A stretch of 64,000 nt of DNA, taken from contig NZ_CP036339.1 in the NCBI RefSeq assembly GCF_007746075.1, forward strand, positions 5,361,786 through 5,425,785. Reading direction: 5' to 3'. How positions within the stretch are numbered: the first letter of the stretch is position 1; the number at the start of each line of letters is the position of its first letter. The stretch is from Lacipirellula limnantheis. Its GTDB lineage: Bacteria; Planctomycetota; Planctomycetia; Pirellulales; Lacipirellulaceae. Positions 1-9,640 of this stretch are shown here, piece after piece. A program made the position numbers and the translations under genes. Below the pieces are notes generated by a model. That model saw only the letters and a list, made by a program, of their open reading frames with translations, did not search any database and was not told the DNA's origin.

Positions 1-1071
1 GCTGTGAACCGAACCGTCGCAGTAGACCATGTTGAACCCGCCTGCGTGGGCGCTGCCGAAGGCCCGTTCCACAAGCGGAGCAGCGACGCCGGCGCGATCC
101 TGCTTCGGCTGAAACTCTTCCTGCTCGCTGACCGGCCAGGCACGCAGCGACCAGGCGACGCGATGATTGTCCCATTCGTTGCCGGACCATATCGACTGAT
201 TGTCGCCCCAGGATGGCAAACCAGCGCCGGTCGTGATGGGGCCAGAGCCATTGTAGGCCTCTTGAGCCATATACTTTTCGCCCGCTAAGTAGACGTTGCT
301 GGTACCGTCTTCGACTTGGTTCGCTCCCGTTTCGCTGTGATAGTACATGACGCCGGTCTGATAGAAGTCGCGATTGGCGCCAGAATCCTCGTTGGTGACC
401 GTCCACGGGCCGCCGTTGCGCCCCGGCGTGTCGGCAGTCTCGTAGTTAATCGGCTGGTACATGTTGAAGCCTGGAGTGTCAGCCGCGAATACCTTGCTGT
501 CTCCGGAACTAGCGGCGTAGTCGCTCTTCGCCACTCCTTGGCTCGAGGCAACTGTGCCCAGCGTCGTGTGGTTACGGACCGACGCCAAGCCGCCAGCGGG
601 GGTCAATGCGGGGCGACCGCGCGACGGGCAGGTAAACGCAGGGACAGGCGTGGTGTTGAGCTGTGTGCTCGCCGTTTGAAAGGCCGCCGAGTTGAAGGCA
701 GCGCCCACGCCAAGACGGCGAAGAGCGCCAAGCTCCATGTACTCCAGCATGTTGTACTGCCACGACCCCGGCTGCTTCTCGCCATAACCGCGATTGGGGT
801 CGGCCATCCAGAAGTCACCCCAGCCGCCAGAAGGATAATGCTTTTGCGAGTCGAGATGATTCAGCCCGGCAAGGCCCATCTGCTTCAGATTGTTTTGGCA
901 CTGAGCGCGCCGAGCCGCTTCGCGGGCCGCCTGAACCGCAGGAAGCAATAGCGCGACCAAGACGCCGATGATGGCAATCACCACCAGCAATTCAACCAGG
1001 GTAAATCCGGCTACCTGGCGACATGGGTGGAAGGCGCGGCGACGTTGCTTCAAAGTGCCCAAGAGAGTCAT
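1..1071 (-). CDS. DUF1559 domain-containing protein (3' end outside window)
   Basis: This is a partial gene of 357 codons read from an ATG at 1071; the C-terminus lies beyond the window. A short basic leader is followed by the pseudopilin-like motif GFTLVELLVVIAIIGVLVAL (about residues 22-41) and the AVQAAREAARR helix. This N-terminus is shared by type II secretion pseudopilins and the planctomycete DUF1559 family. Near the visible end, GSAHAGGFNMVYCDGSVHS is the family's C-terminal motif, so only the last few dozen residues are missing. The role of the family is unknown; a surface or pseudopilus-like structural role is inferred from the N-terminus alone. A Shine-Dalgarno-like TTAGGAGC lies about 11 bases upstream. 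Confidence 0.93.
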   Translation of the reverse strand, partial: MTLLGTLKQRRRAFHPCRQVAGFTLVELLVVIAIIGVLVALLLPAVQAAREAARRAQCQNNLKQMGLAGLNHLDSQKHYPSGGWGDFWMADPNRGYGEKQPGSWQYNMLEYMELGALRRLGVGAAFNSAAFQTASTQLNTTPVPAFTCPSRGRPALTPAGGLASVRNHTTLGTVASSQGVAKSDYAASSGDSKVFAADTPGFNMYQPINYETADTPGRNGGPWTVTNEDSGANRDFYQTGVMYYHSETGANQVEDGTSNVYLAGEKYMAQEAYNGSGPITTGAGLPSWGDNQSIWSGNEWDNHRVAWSLRAWPVSEQEEFQPKQDRAGVAAPLVERAFGSAHAGGFNMVYCDGSVHS

Positions 1072-1370
1072 TACGATTTTGCTCCTAACAGTTCCGCCGC
1101 CCGAGATTGCCTGCCTGTTGAGATGCGCAGCAACGCATTCAGCAGCCCTTATTCTTCGCAACGGCCGGGTATCAAGCAACTCGCTATAACGTCAAAATTA
1201 CCCGCTTCTGCGCAAGACGGGTGGGATTAGCGCGGGTGCGAGGGGCCCTCTTGCAACTGGCTTGGGTTGCCCTCTGCCAATTGACGCGAGTTTGCCCAAC
1301 ACCACTTTCAGCAGTGATTTTCCTTGGAGCCCAATCAACCCTCGCTCCAGGACCTGCCAACAAAAAACGA

Positions 1371-1400
1371 ACCAAGCCGAGGACTGCACCCCGGCTTGGT
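1371..1400 (-). terminator. Rho-independent terminator after the 1473-3215 gene
   Basis: A perfect 9-bp stem, ACCAAGCCG paired with CGGCTTGGT around a 12-nt loop, is followed on the minus strand by TCGTTTTTTG. It lies about 70 bases past the stop of the PEP-CTERM gene. A second GC-rich inverted repeat, 11-bp arms at 1419-1449, sits between the stop and this terminator. The rest of 1072-1472 shows no convincing gene and presumably holds the promoter of the DUF1559 gene. Confidence 0.75.
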
Positions 1401-1472
1401 TTGTCGTTTAGTTTTGTCCGCGCGGCGCGAGCGTCAAGCGCCGCGCGGCCCGTCTGCAGCCGTGGGCACGTT

Positions 1473-3215
1473 CTAGGCAACGCGACGACGGAAGGTCGCG
1501 AAGCCGGCCATCGCCAGGAGGCTGACGATGAGGCTCGAGGGCTCGGGCACGGCGCCGACGGCGCCGGTCGCTGAGCCGACGTCGCCGAAGTGGGCCTTCC
1601 AGAGGTCGAGGTCGCCGGTGCTGAGCGGATTCGGCGAACCGCCGCGCTGCCAGACGAGGAAGTCGGCCCCGTCGACGACGTTGTCGGCGTTGAAGTCGCC
1701 GGCCAAGCCAGGAGTCGTGGTGATCGTCTCGACGCCGAAGACGAACTCCGTCCCGTTCCAGCTGGTGGTAGCCTTCGTGTGGCCGCCTGGAGCGAGCACG
1801 CGATAAAGCCCCTGACCGCTGCTGACATAGTGAATGTTTCCGGCGGCGTCGAAGGCGATGTCACGACCCGAGATGACGTCAGGATCGGTGTTAATGACCC
1901 GCTTGTTGGCCAAGTCCGGAATACCATCGATCAGCGGGATCACCGCGACGTCGCCGATGTTCAGCATCAGGGCGACCCACTTCTGATCGGGCGAGACCGC
2001 GACGCCGTTGCAATACTGCAGGATGTCGCGATCGGCGGTGGGATTGGCGGTAAGCGTGCGGGTTGCCTCGAGCGAATTAAACAAGACGGTCGAACCGTCG
2101 GCAGAGACGACGAACAGCGTCGGCGAATTGAGGGCGCCATTGCGGGTTTGCATCAGGTACCACTTACCGTCCGCACCGCGCTCCATATCGGTCGTGGCGA
2201 GCGGGATCAACGGCTCGGCAATCTTCGTGGGAACCACGGCCGATGGGAAAGGACCCGAGCCGATATTGTATTCCCAGAGGCTGTTCTGATCGGTGGTCGA
2301 GCCCCCTTCGACAAATTGAGCGCTGGTTAGGTCTTCGTCGATCGTGTAAACCTTCAGATTACCGGCCGCGAGCGAACCTTCGACGTGCACCGCGGTAGTG
2401 CTACCGTGGTTCTGGCCGACCGGCAGCGTCGTCGGGCCGCCAAAGCCGGGGAGGACGTTGATGGCCGAGTTCAGGTCGGGCTGCACCTGGATTAGGCTGC
2501 CATTCGCATCGGAAAAGTCGGCGACATAGATTGTGCCGTCATCGGCCACGTAGTTGCGAAACGGGCTGTTGTTGCTGGAAGCAACCCACGCCGGAAAACC
2601 TTCCACGGTGGGATTCTTGGCGTCGTTGCCGTATCCAAAGGCGTCAGCGCCGTCGGGGCGTAGTGCATAAAGTCCGTCGCCGGTGACGGTGCGTTCCGGA
2701 TAAATGCCGGAAGCGGCGATCAACTGCGGCGTCCCGGTCGCATTTGCCGAGTTGGCAACGTAGACAGTGCCGAAGTTCGGCGCATTGGGATTCTGGCTGA
2801 CGCTCACGCCGCGAGGGTTGGAAAAGCGGTTGAGGACGCTCGTATCGTCGCTCAGGACGGTGAGGCCTGCTTCGGGCGAATCGGTGAACAGCTTGTTGCC
2901 GCCGCCGGTGACCGTGTTGCCAGTGAGCGTCGTGTATCCGGCCGCGTCGGTGCGCTCAGCGACAATCGAGAACGTGTCGTTAACATTGACCAGATTGAAC
3001 GTCTTGGCGCCCTTGGTGGAGCCGTCGAGCGTCACCGGCGCGCCGCCGTTGATGCTGTAGCTCAGAATGTCGGCGGGCGAATTGAGGACGAAGTTGACCG
3101 TTGTGCCGGTCTTGGTAATGTTCGACGCGTACGAAACGGCCAACGCCCGCGACGACGCCGCCGTCATTGCGACCATGGCCAGGACCATGGCGAAACCAAA
3201 GCGGTAGCAACTCAT
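1473..3215 (-). CDS. PEP-CTERM protein with propeller-like body and dockerin-like segment
   Basis: This 580-residue secreted protein starts at an ATG preceded by a strong AAGGAGA ribosome site 5-6 bases upstream. Residues 1-27 form a signal peptide. The body (about 90-490) carries repeated strand motifs and phrases such as NPRGVSVSQNP and GRDIAFDAAGNIHYVSSGQG that resemble NHL/SMP-30-type propeller blades. Around residues 510-550 an EF-hand-like half-dockerin (DFNADNVVDGADFLVWQ) appears. The C-terminus has VPEPSS, a hydrophobic segment and FRRRVA, the PEP-CTERM sorting signal recognised by an exosortase. It is probably exported and processed at the envelope. The ligand or enzymatic function is not recognisable. 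Confidence 0.88.
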   Translation of the reverse strand: MSCYRFGFAMVLAMVAMTAASSRALAVSYASNITKTGTTVNFVLNSPADILSYSINGGAPVTLDGSTKGAKTFNLVNVNDTFSIVAERTDAAGYTTLTGNTVTGGGNKLFTDSPEAGLTVLSDDTSVLNRFSNPRGVSVSQNPNAPNFGTVYVANSANATGTPQLIAASGIYPERTVTGDGLYALRPDGADAFGYGNDAKNPTVEGFPAWVASSNNSPFRNYVADDGTIYVADFSDANGSLIQVQPDLNSAINVLPGFGGPTTLPVGQNHGSTTAVHVEGSLAAGNLKVYTIDEDLTSAQFVEGGSTTDQNSLWEYNIGSGPFPSAVVPTKIAEPLIPLATTDMERGADGKWYLMQTRNGALNSPTLFVVSADGSTVLFNSLEATRTLTANPTADRDILQYCNGVAVSPDQKWVALMLNIGDVAVIPLIDGIPDLANKRVINTDPDVISGRDIAFDAAGNIHYVSSGQGLYRVLAPGGHTKATTSWNGTEFVFGVETITTTPGLAGDFNADNVVDGADFLVWQRGGSPNPLSTGDLDLWKAHFGDVGSATGAVGAVPEPSSLIVSLLAMAGFATFRRRVA

Positions 3216-3942
3216 AGATGTCTCCTTAAAGAACTCAGATCCGGCGGGAATGGCCTAACGCTCGACAAAATCCGGGGACCACGTCACTTGTTAAATCGGA
3301 ACACGTCAATCGGCTTCAGCGGCGTTCAGACACGCGCGACGCCGCGCACATGAACGGCGGGCGTAGTTATCTAAAAGGTCCGGCCACGGCGATCCGCGTC
3401 CAAACGTCACGGCAGCGTTTGCCGCGAAATTCAGCATTATTCAACGTAATTGGAAAATCTTCTGACGACAACGTTTCGGCCGGTCTCTTTCACCGCGGAA
3501 TACCACAACGACGCGGGCGGTTCATTTTCAGCGGACCATTCTGAACGGCAGCAGCGATTTGACCCTTCGATGCGGCCAAGCGAACGCCAGGAATGCCAAT
3601 GGAGCTCGATTGGAGGCAGCGATAGGGACGACGAATCGATTGCCAAACGACGCACTTTCGACCGCCGCGCCGGCCGCCACAGCAGGCACGTCGAAAAGGG
3701 GGCGGCAAGCCGCCGGCGGCTTCCCCATTGCTGAGGAAGCCGCTGGTGCGGCCGCATTGTCAGGTCACTGCCCCCGCACGACCCGACAAGCCGCCTACGG
3801 GTCTTATGATAACCCGCCGTTGGAGAAAGGCGAAACTTTGGTGCGCAGTTTTTTCTCTGTATTGCGCACCAAAGGAATGGCGGACCCCGGAGAAAATCGC
3901 CAGATCTGCAGCTTGCCGCACCGGCCGAATCAACCGACAACA
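3216..3942. other. Gene-free interval, 727 bp
   Basis: No reading frame here has the composition of a real protein. It holds the upstream region of the 1473-3215 gene and the downstream region of the amidase. A hairpin at 3718-3741 (GGCTTCC paired with GGAAGCC, 10-nt loop) could end amidase transcription, but no T-run follows. Confidence 0.6.
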
Positions 3943-6903
3943 TTAGTGACGCGACACGGAGAACTCGCGGTCCAGCTGCTCGAAGGCAGCCGCTGTCGCG
4001 GCTTCCTCGCGCTTGGCGTCGCCGCCCGCCAAGTCGACCCAAGCAGAGACTTCGGCGCGGCGCGGCGATGACCACAGGCGGTGAGCGGCCAGCGTCGCGG
4101 TGCGACTGTTGGGCTCGTCCGTCGAGTGACGCCGTCCGTCGCTCGGCGAGCGACCGGCTCGGCGCGTCGTCAGAGTTTCGGCGACCTTCGCGCCGAAACC
4201 GGCGATGGCGTTGAGATCACCCGTCGAAATCGCAGCGGACGCCGCCTCCTCGGATGCCAGTAACTCAGCGACGGCTGCGTCTGTCGCGCCGGCGGCGACG
4301 CCCGGGCTCGGGCCGCCAAACTGCGTCTGCCAGACGGCTAGATCGGCCGCGTCGACCGCGCCGTCGCCATTCGCGTCGCCGTCGGCTAGGGCGGGCGTGG
4401 CGCTGCCGACGCCGCGCTGCCAAGCGAGGAAGTCGGCCCCGTCCACGAACCCGTCGCCGTCGAAGTCGGCCACCGGTTCCGGCGGAATGAGCAGCGAGAA
4501 ATAGTCAATGACGCGAGCCATGACCGAATTTCGCGTGGCCACGGAGGTAATTGTCTCGAAGGGGAAGGCGAGCATCACCAGTTGCGCGCCGGCGCCCGCA
4601 TCGGTGTACTGAATGCCTGCGGAGCCGCCGGTGGCGTAGGTGAGCGCGGAGGTGGCGCCGCCCAGCGGAGAGATGCGATCCGGAAACTCGACGTTGTAGA
4701 ACTGCGCGCCGTTGTCGAAGGTCACTGAGAGTCCAGCGAAGATCGATCCGGCGGCGCCGGCGGCATTGTACGTATTGGCGTCGTCGACGACGTAATCGGC
4801 CTTCAGCACGTTGTTGTAGAACGAGGTCCCGTTGCCTGAAGCATCGAGATCCCAGCCGATTTCCGAGCCGGAGAGGAAGAGTTTGCCGCCTGAGGCGAGA
4901 TAGGCGGAGACTTTAGCTTGCTCGGTCGCGTCGAAGGTTTTGTTCGCGGTCGATTCCTCACCCAGGATCCAGAAGACGGCGTCGTAGTCGGTGAGATTGA
5001 CGGCGCCGTTGACGACGAACTCGTTGGACGTCGTGCTGGCGGTCAAACCGGGAGCATTGGCCCGAAGCGCGGACGCGACTTGAACGGCATAGTCGAACGA
5101 ATTGTTGTAGCGCGGGCGGACGCGGTCGATGGTCGAGCCGTTGTACGTCTGCGTCGGGTTGCCGGTGCGGTCAAACCGATCGAAGCCGTTGACGATGAGG
5201 ACCTTCTTGCCGACCGGCGCGACCTTCGGGTTCACCGCGACGACCTCGGAGGCAGCCCCTTCGCCGCCGGCATTGACCGCGACGACTTTGAAGAAGTAGG
5301 GCCCTGCGGCAGGATCGAGGCCGGTCATGGTGAACGCGGTCGTTGCGCCGCCGGCGACGTACGTGCCGCCATCGAAGCCATAGCCATTGGTCGATCCGTA
5401 GATGCGGTATCCCGTGGGAGCATCGCCATTGTAGGAGTTCGCGGCGGGAATGCTCCAAGTGATCGTCGCGGATCCATCGGCCACGGCTTCAGCGCGAACT
5501 TGCGTCACCTGCCCGGGCAGCATCGTGAGAGGCGTCGTGTTGCCATCGACGGCGCGGAAATACTTCACCATCCCCTGGTAAGTAGAGCGGGCGAGCGCGT
5601 CGCGGACCTTGGGGTCGCGCATCAGTTGGGCGTCGAGCAGGTTGTCATGGAACGCTACTTCGATGATCGTGGCGTCGAACTCGTTGTTGATGTAGGCGTT
5701 GTTCAATTCGCCGTAGTTGAACGTCGCTTGGTATGTGACGTTGGTGCCGCGGTTATTCCAGTTATTCTCGAACTGGCCGTTCTGCGCCACCATGTCGGCG
5801 TTGATTTCGGTCCCCAGCGTTTGGGCCAACATCAGCTGATTGGGAGTCGTGCCGCCGGCGTTGGTGTTGTGCAGCACGGTAACGCCGCGGCCGCCGCCGG
5901 CGTTCGAATGAAAGCTGATCAGTAGACGATCCGAGAGGGAGCCATCCTGCTGACGGTTCATGAACTCCGCGTATTTCGGAGAGGCGGCAACCGTCGCATC
6001 TTCGTCGTCGCCGCCCGAACTATACTCCGAAGTCGCGATCCCCTGCGAGCGATCAACGTGCCATTTGATCCAGTAGAGCGCCGGCTCGTCTTCGCGGGTT
6101 TTGCCTGAAATGCCTTGGCCGCGATCGATGTCGCCCATGCCGTTGCCGAAGCGAATCATGTCGGCGATGGCGACTCGGCCCGTCTCGCTTGATCGATTAC
6201 TGACGTCAACGTACCCGCTGCTGCCGGCTTCAAAATGGTAGGCGCCGAGATAGACGAGCCCGCCGCCGACGCGGCGATGATTGACGGTCACCTCCGTGAT
6301 TCCGCCGGAATGGTTGACGCGATACAGCTGATCGCTGGCGCGATCGCTGCCGGCGAGGGTCCAAGCGTAGACCGGATAAAAACCGGCGGCGGCAATGGTC
6401 GGCCGATAGCGGGCGTACGCAGTTTCGGTAAGAGTGGTCGCGGCGTAGCGGTAAGGCACGTCGCCGGCGCTGCCGAAATAGGTGGCGGAGGAACTATTGC
6501 TCCAGGCGCCGCTGAACGTGACGCCGACGTCGTCGTTATCGAGCACATACTGCGCAGGTTGATAGCCGATTGGCCGCATCGGAACGACTGTCGCGCCCGC
6601 GCGAAAGAGGTAGTCGGCCAGCGCGGTCATCTGCTCCTGATTGCCGAGATCCTCGACCATGCCGTTGGTCGCGCCGCGTTGGAAACTCCAGAAGTCGGGA
6701 TTGGGTCCCATGAAGGTGGTGTAGCCGTGCCCACCGTGGATATAGGTGATTTTACCGGAGAGGCCGCCGTCGGGTTGCGTCCCCACGTCGACGAGCCCCG
6801 CGGCGGACATGACGACGCGGGGCTCGAGCGCCTCAAATCGGAGCGGGCGATTCGGCCGGGGCTGCTTTGCCCGCGAGGCGAATACGTTGGATAGCCAAGT
6901 CAT
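3943..6903 (-). CDS. Multidomain N-acetylmuramoyl-L-alanine amidase (LEPR-XLL secreted protein)
   Basis: This 986-residue protein is read from the ATG at 6903; the frame is open further upstream but those residues do not look coding. FEALEPRVVMSA (about 23-34) is the LEPR-XLL export motif of planctomycete surface proteins. The next 450 residues form an Amidase_3 catalytic domain, with zinc-ligand candidates in IHGGHGY, SFHSNAGG and IIEVAFHDN. It is split by a golvesin/xanthan-lyase-like beta domain (GFYPVYAWTLAGSDR to ADMIRFGNG). A fibronectin type III domain, a ThuA/GATase-like domain beginning KKVLIVNGFDRFDR, and a two-repeat dockerin-like segment (FDGDGFVDGADF, DANGDGAVDAADL) follow. The predicted activity is cleavage of the MurNAc-L-Ala bond in extracytoplasmic peptidoglycan. 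There is no PEP-CTERM signal, and the C-terminal 110 residues are unassigned. Confidence 0.87.
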   Translation of the reverse strand: MTWLSNVFASRAKQPRPNRPLRFEALEPRVVMSAAGLVDVGTQPDGGLSGKITYIHGGHGYTTFMGPNPDFWSFQRGATNGMVEDLGNQEQMTALADYLFRAGATVVPMRPIGYQPAQYVLDNDDVGVTFSGAWSNSSSATYFGSAGDVPYRYAATTLTETAYARYRPTIAAAGFYPVYAWTLAGSDRASDQLYRVNHSGGITEVTVNHRRVGGGLVYLGAYHFEAGSSGYVDVSNRSSETGRVAIADMIRFGNGMGDIDRGQGISGKTREDEPALYWIKWHVDRSQGIATSEYSSGGDDEDATVAASPKYAEFMNRQQDGSLSDRLLISFHSNAGGGRGVTVLHNTNAGGTTPNQLMLAQTLGTEINADMVAQNGQFENNWNNRGTNVTYQATFNYGELNNAYINNEFDATIIEVAFHDNLLDAQLMRDPKVRDALARSTYQGMVKYFRAVDGNTTPLTMLPGQVTQVRAEAVADGSATITWSIPAANSYNGDAPTGYRIYGSTNGYGFDGGTYVAGGATTAFTMTGLDPAAGPYFFKVVAVNAGGEGAASEVVAVNPKVAPVGKKVLIVNGFDRFDRTGNPTQTYNGSTIDRVRPRYNNSFDYAVQVASALRANAPGLTASTTSNEFVVNGAVNLTDYDAVFWILGEESTANKTFDATEQAKVSAYLASGGKLFLSGSEIGWDLDASGNGTSFYNNVLKADYVVDDANTYNAAGAAGSIFAGLSVTFDNGAQFYNVEFPDRISPLGGATSALTYATGGSAGIQYTDAGAGAQLVMLAFPFETITSVATRNSVMARVIDYFSLLIPPEPVADFDGDGFVDGADFLAWQRGVGSATPALADGDANGDGAVDAADLAVWQTQFGGPSPGVAAGATDAAVAELLASEEAASAAISTGDLNAIAGFGAKVAETLTTRRAGRSPSDGRRHSTDEPNSRTATLAAHRLWSSPRRAEVSAWVDLAGGDAKREEAATAAAFEQLDREFSVSRH

Positions 6904-7113
6904 GCCGTCTGCCTTCCTCTGTCTGTTCCGGAAACAAGGGGAACCGCCGCACGGCTGCACAACGGCCCACAGCGCATTGTAATCGGCGGGCGCGAATCTG
7001 AAACAAACGAACGAGACCTTGTGCTCGCTTCTGCGCAGGGTCAAGAAAGGCCTGCGCAATTGCAGATAGCTCGCGCGCAAAGAGAGAAGGACGGCGAACT
7101 GAGCCGTCGGCCG

Positions 7114-7758
7114 CTATTTCGATGGCGACTTGTTGAGACGCGCGACGTACATGCGCCGCCGATCGACCTTGCCTTCATGCCCTGACGCGTCGGCAAAGTA
7201 CTCGACGCGATCGCCGACGCCATCAGTCGATTTCTGCGAACTGCGGTACTTGACGCCGACGATCTGCTCGCCGTCGCGGACCCAGTCGAGGAACAACACG
7301 CTATGTCCGGACTTATTGGTCCGCCAAATTTGCATGAAATCACCGGGCTGCGCGTCGGCCAGCGACTTGATTTCAAGGCCGATGCCGAGTTGTTCGACGG
7401 CGAGCGCGCACTGCCGTTCGGCCGCCTCCGCGGTGGAACCGTACCACTGCTTTTGGAACTGCCGGACCTCGGCGGCGGATTTTCCGTCGAGCAGGCCACG
7501 TTGGCGCGCGGCTTCCATGGCGACGCAAAAGGTGAAGCCGCTGCAGTAAGTTCCCTTGTCTTGGGCTTTGAGGATGACCTCGCCCGCGTGGCGAATGTCG
7601 TGCGGCACGCCGCTGCCGTTGGCCCAGACATACGTGCCGCCGTCGGGAATCGCTCGGGCCACTTTGAGAACGTCTTTCGCCGAATCTTGCGCTAGCACTG
7701 GCGGCGCGACGCACGCGACAAGAAGCGGTAGTGCGGCCAGTCGGATGATTCTCGTCAT
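7114..7758 (-). CDS. Secreted Cys/His peptidase-like protein (CHAP/NlpC-type fold, tentative)
   Basis: The ATG at 7758 gives a 214-residue protein with a signal peptide (residues 1-24, ending VLAQ). Residue C72 in TYCSGFTF and H152 in KSGHSVLFLDWV have the spacing and local context of CHAP/NlpC-P60 cysteine amidases. The motif AQPGDFMQIW just before the histidine matches the ADAxPGDxxxf segment typical of that fold. No better-known domain was seen. It lies about 210 bases downstream of the amidase start on the same strand and 75 bases from the divergent GGT gene, so a role in trimming peptidoglycan peptides is plausible but inferred. Confidence 0.75.
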   Translation of the reverse strand: MTRIIRLAALPLLVACVAPPVLAQDSAKDVLKVARAIPDGGTYVWANGSGVPHDIRHAGEVILKAQDKGTYCSGFTFCVAMEAARQRGLLDGKSAAEVRQFQKQWYGSTAEAAERQCALAVEQLGIGLEIKSLADAQPGDFMQIWRTNKSGHSVLFLDWVRDGEQIVGVKYRSSQKSTDGVGDRVEYFADASGHEGKVDRRRMYVARLNKSPSK

Positions 7759-7833
7759 TTTCAGCCCTGCCCCAAATCGCCTACAATCGCGGATCTCGCT
7801 GATCGATTCCCCTGGCACCCATTCTAAGCACTG

Positions 7834-9585
7834 ATGAAACTCGCTACCACGTTGCCGATTATTCCCTCGCTCTTCGCGCTGTTGCTGGCCGGCTGTTCGC
7901 AGACGGCGGCCCCGCCGAAGCGCGAGGCAACGACCGCCCAGGTCGCCCCGGCGGAAGAGTTGGCCGTTTGCATGGTCGCTTCGGTGCAGCCGCTGGCGAC
8001 TGACGCCGGCGTGGCGGCGTTTGAAGCCGGCGGAAACGCCGTCGACGCCGCCGTCGCGGCCGCCCTGACGCTCGGCGTGGTCGACAACCACAACTCGGGC
8101 CTGGGCGGCGGCTGTTTTATTCTCATCCGGCGGGCGGACGGCACGTTGGTCGCGATCGATGGTCGCGAGGAGGCGCCCGCGGCAGCGACGCGCGACATGT
8201 TCCTCCGCGACGGCGAGGCCGACCCTGAATTAAGTCAGACAGGTCCATTGGCGGTGGCGATTCCCGGCGCGCTCGCGGCATGCGACTTGGCGGCGTCGAA
8301 ATACGGCAATCTGCCGCTCAAGGAACTGCTCCTGCCAGCGGCGAAGATTGCTGAGGACGGCTTCGCGATTGATCGGGTCTACGCGGGCAAGCTCGCGGCG
8401 TCGGCAAAGTCTCTCGACAAGTTTGCCGGCAGCCGCGCGGCGCTGTTGAAATCGGATGGCAGCGCCTACAAGGAGGGGGACATTCTCAAGCAGCCCGATC
8501 TCGCTCGTTCGTACCGCGCCGTGGCTGAAGAGGGTACGAACTGGTTTTACGGCGGCCCGTTCGCCGACAAGGTGGCCCGATGGATGGCCGACAACGGCGG
8601 CCTCATCACCCAGGCCGACTTTGCGAGCTACCTGCCAGTTGAACGCGAGCCGCTAGAGACGACGTATCGTGATTGGACGATCGTCGGCTTTCCGCCGCCG
8701 AGTTCGGGCGGCGTGCACGTCGCCCAGATGCTGAACATATTGGAGACGTTCGATTTGAAGAAAACGTATCAGGACAACCCGGCTCAGGCGCTCCACCTTG
8801 TCGCCGAGACCATGAAGCTGGCCTTCGCTGATCGGGCGTTCTGGCTTGGCGATCCCGACGCGGTCGACGTGCCGCGAGGGCTGATCGACAAAGGTTATGC
8901 GGTGGCGCTGGCCGAGCGGATCAACCCCGAGCGCGCAACTGACGTTCCGGGGCATGGCGAGCCGCCGGCGGCCGCGGAAGACGTGTTCGGCAAGAAGCAC
9001 ACAACGCACATCACGGCCGCCGACAGCGACGGCAACTGGGTGGCGATCACAGCGACGGTCAACACCACGTTCGGCTCGAAGGTGATTGTTCCGGGCACCG
9101 GCATCGTGTTGAACAATGAGATGGACGACTTTTCCGCGCAGCCGGGGAAGCCGAATGCCTTCGGGCTGGTCGGCGCCGAGAACAACGCCGTTGCTCCCGG
9201 CAAACGGCCGTTGTCGAGCATGACGCCGACGATCGTGCTCAAGGGCGGCAAGCCGGTGATGACGGTCGGCTCCGCGGGCGGACCGAAGATCATCACGTCG
9301 GTGCTGCTGGCTATCTTGCGACGGCTCGACTTCAAGCAATCGCTGGCAGAGGCGATCGCCGCGCCGCGCATTCATCAGCAGTGGATGCCCGACGTGCTTA
9401 CGGTCGAGAAGAAAATGCCGCCCGAGGTCGTCGACCAACTCATGGCCAAGGGGCATAAGATCGACGAAATCGAGTCGGGGGCCGTGGCTCAGGCGATCGA
9501 GGTTGACGAGAACGGTCAATTTGTCGGGGTGCACGACCCGCGGGTGCCAGGCAGGGCCGCGAGCGGCACGCGACCGCGAAAGTAG
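7834..9585 (+). CDS. ggt: Gamma-glutamyltransferase lipoprotein
   Basis: This 583-residue protein has a lipoprotein signal peptide (LLLAGC, lipid-modified C21). The N-terminal nucleophile hydrolase of the GGT family follows: GNAVDAAVAAAL, SGLGGGCF and the substrate-binding DGREEAP near residue 111. Autoprocessing should occur before the nucleophile T390 in KKHTTHITAAD. The small subunit carries NTTFGSKVIVPGTGIVLNNEMDDFS and PLSSMTPTIVLKGGKP, all hallmark motifs. It hydrolyses or transfers gamma-glutamyl groups outside the cytoplasm, from glutathione or gamma-glutamyl peptides. Since the D-Glu in murein stems is also gamma-linked, a stem-peptide role is possible, but GGT normally prefers glutathione-like substrates. 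It is divergent from the Cys/His protein. Confidence 0.95.
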   Translation: MKLATTLPIIPSLFALLLAGCSQTAAPPKREATTAQVAPAEELAVCMVASVQPLATDAGVAAFEAGGNAVDAAVAAALTLGVVDNHNSGLGGGCFILIRRADGTLVAIDGREEAPAAATRDMFLRDGEADPELSQTGPLAVAIPGALAACDLAASKYGNLPLKELLLPAAKIAEDGFAIDRVYAGKLAASAKSLDKFAGSRAALLKSDGSAYKEGDILKQPDLARSYRAVAEEGTNWFYGGPFADKVARWMADNGGLITQADFASYLPVEREPLETTYRDWTIVGFPPPSSGGVHVAQMLNILETFDLKKTYQDNPAQALHLVAETMKLAFADRAFWLGDPDAVDVPRGLIDKGYAVALAERINPERATDVPGHGEPPAAAEDVFGKKHTTHITAADSDGNWVAITATVNTTFGSKVIVPGTGIVLNNEMDDFSAQPGKPNAFGLVGAENNAVAPGKRPLSSMTPTIVLKGGKPVMTVGSAGGPKIITSVLLAILRRLDFKQSLAEAIAAPRIHQQWMPDVLTVEKKMPPEVVDQLMAKGHKIDEIESGAVAQAIEVDENGQFVGVHDPRVPGRAASGTRPRK

Positions 9586-9640
9586 CCTGCGTTTGGAATG
9601 CCCATGGCCGTCGCCAGCGAAACGTGAACGAGAATCTCCC

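Noticed and set aside
3437..4075. A 212-residue minus-strand frame overlapping the amidase end.
   Set aside because: It is antisense-like in composition (very Arg/Ser/Cys rich), overlaps the real amidase C-terminus and matches no family.
4918..5925. A long 335-residue plus-strand frame inside the amidase gene.
   Set aside because: It is the antisense of a gene with clear domain motifs; composition is typical of such shadows in high-GC DNA.
9503..9640. Upstream extension of the histidine kinase by 46 residues.
   Set aside because: It overlaps the end of ggt and the residues are Arg-rich and unlike a kinase N-terminus; the ATG at 9641 precedes a proper membrane helix.
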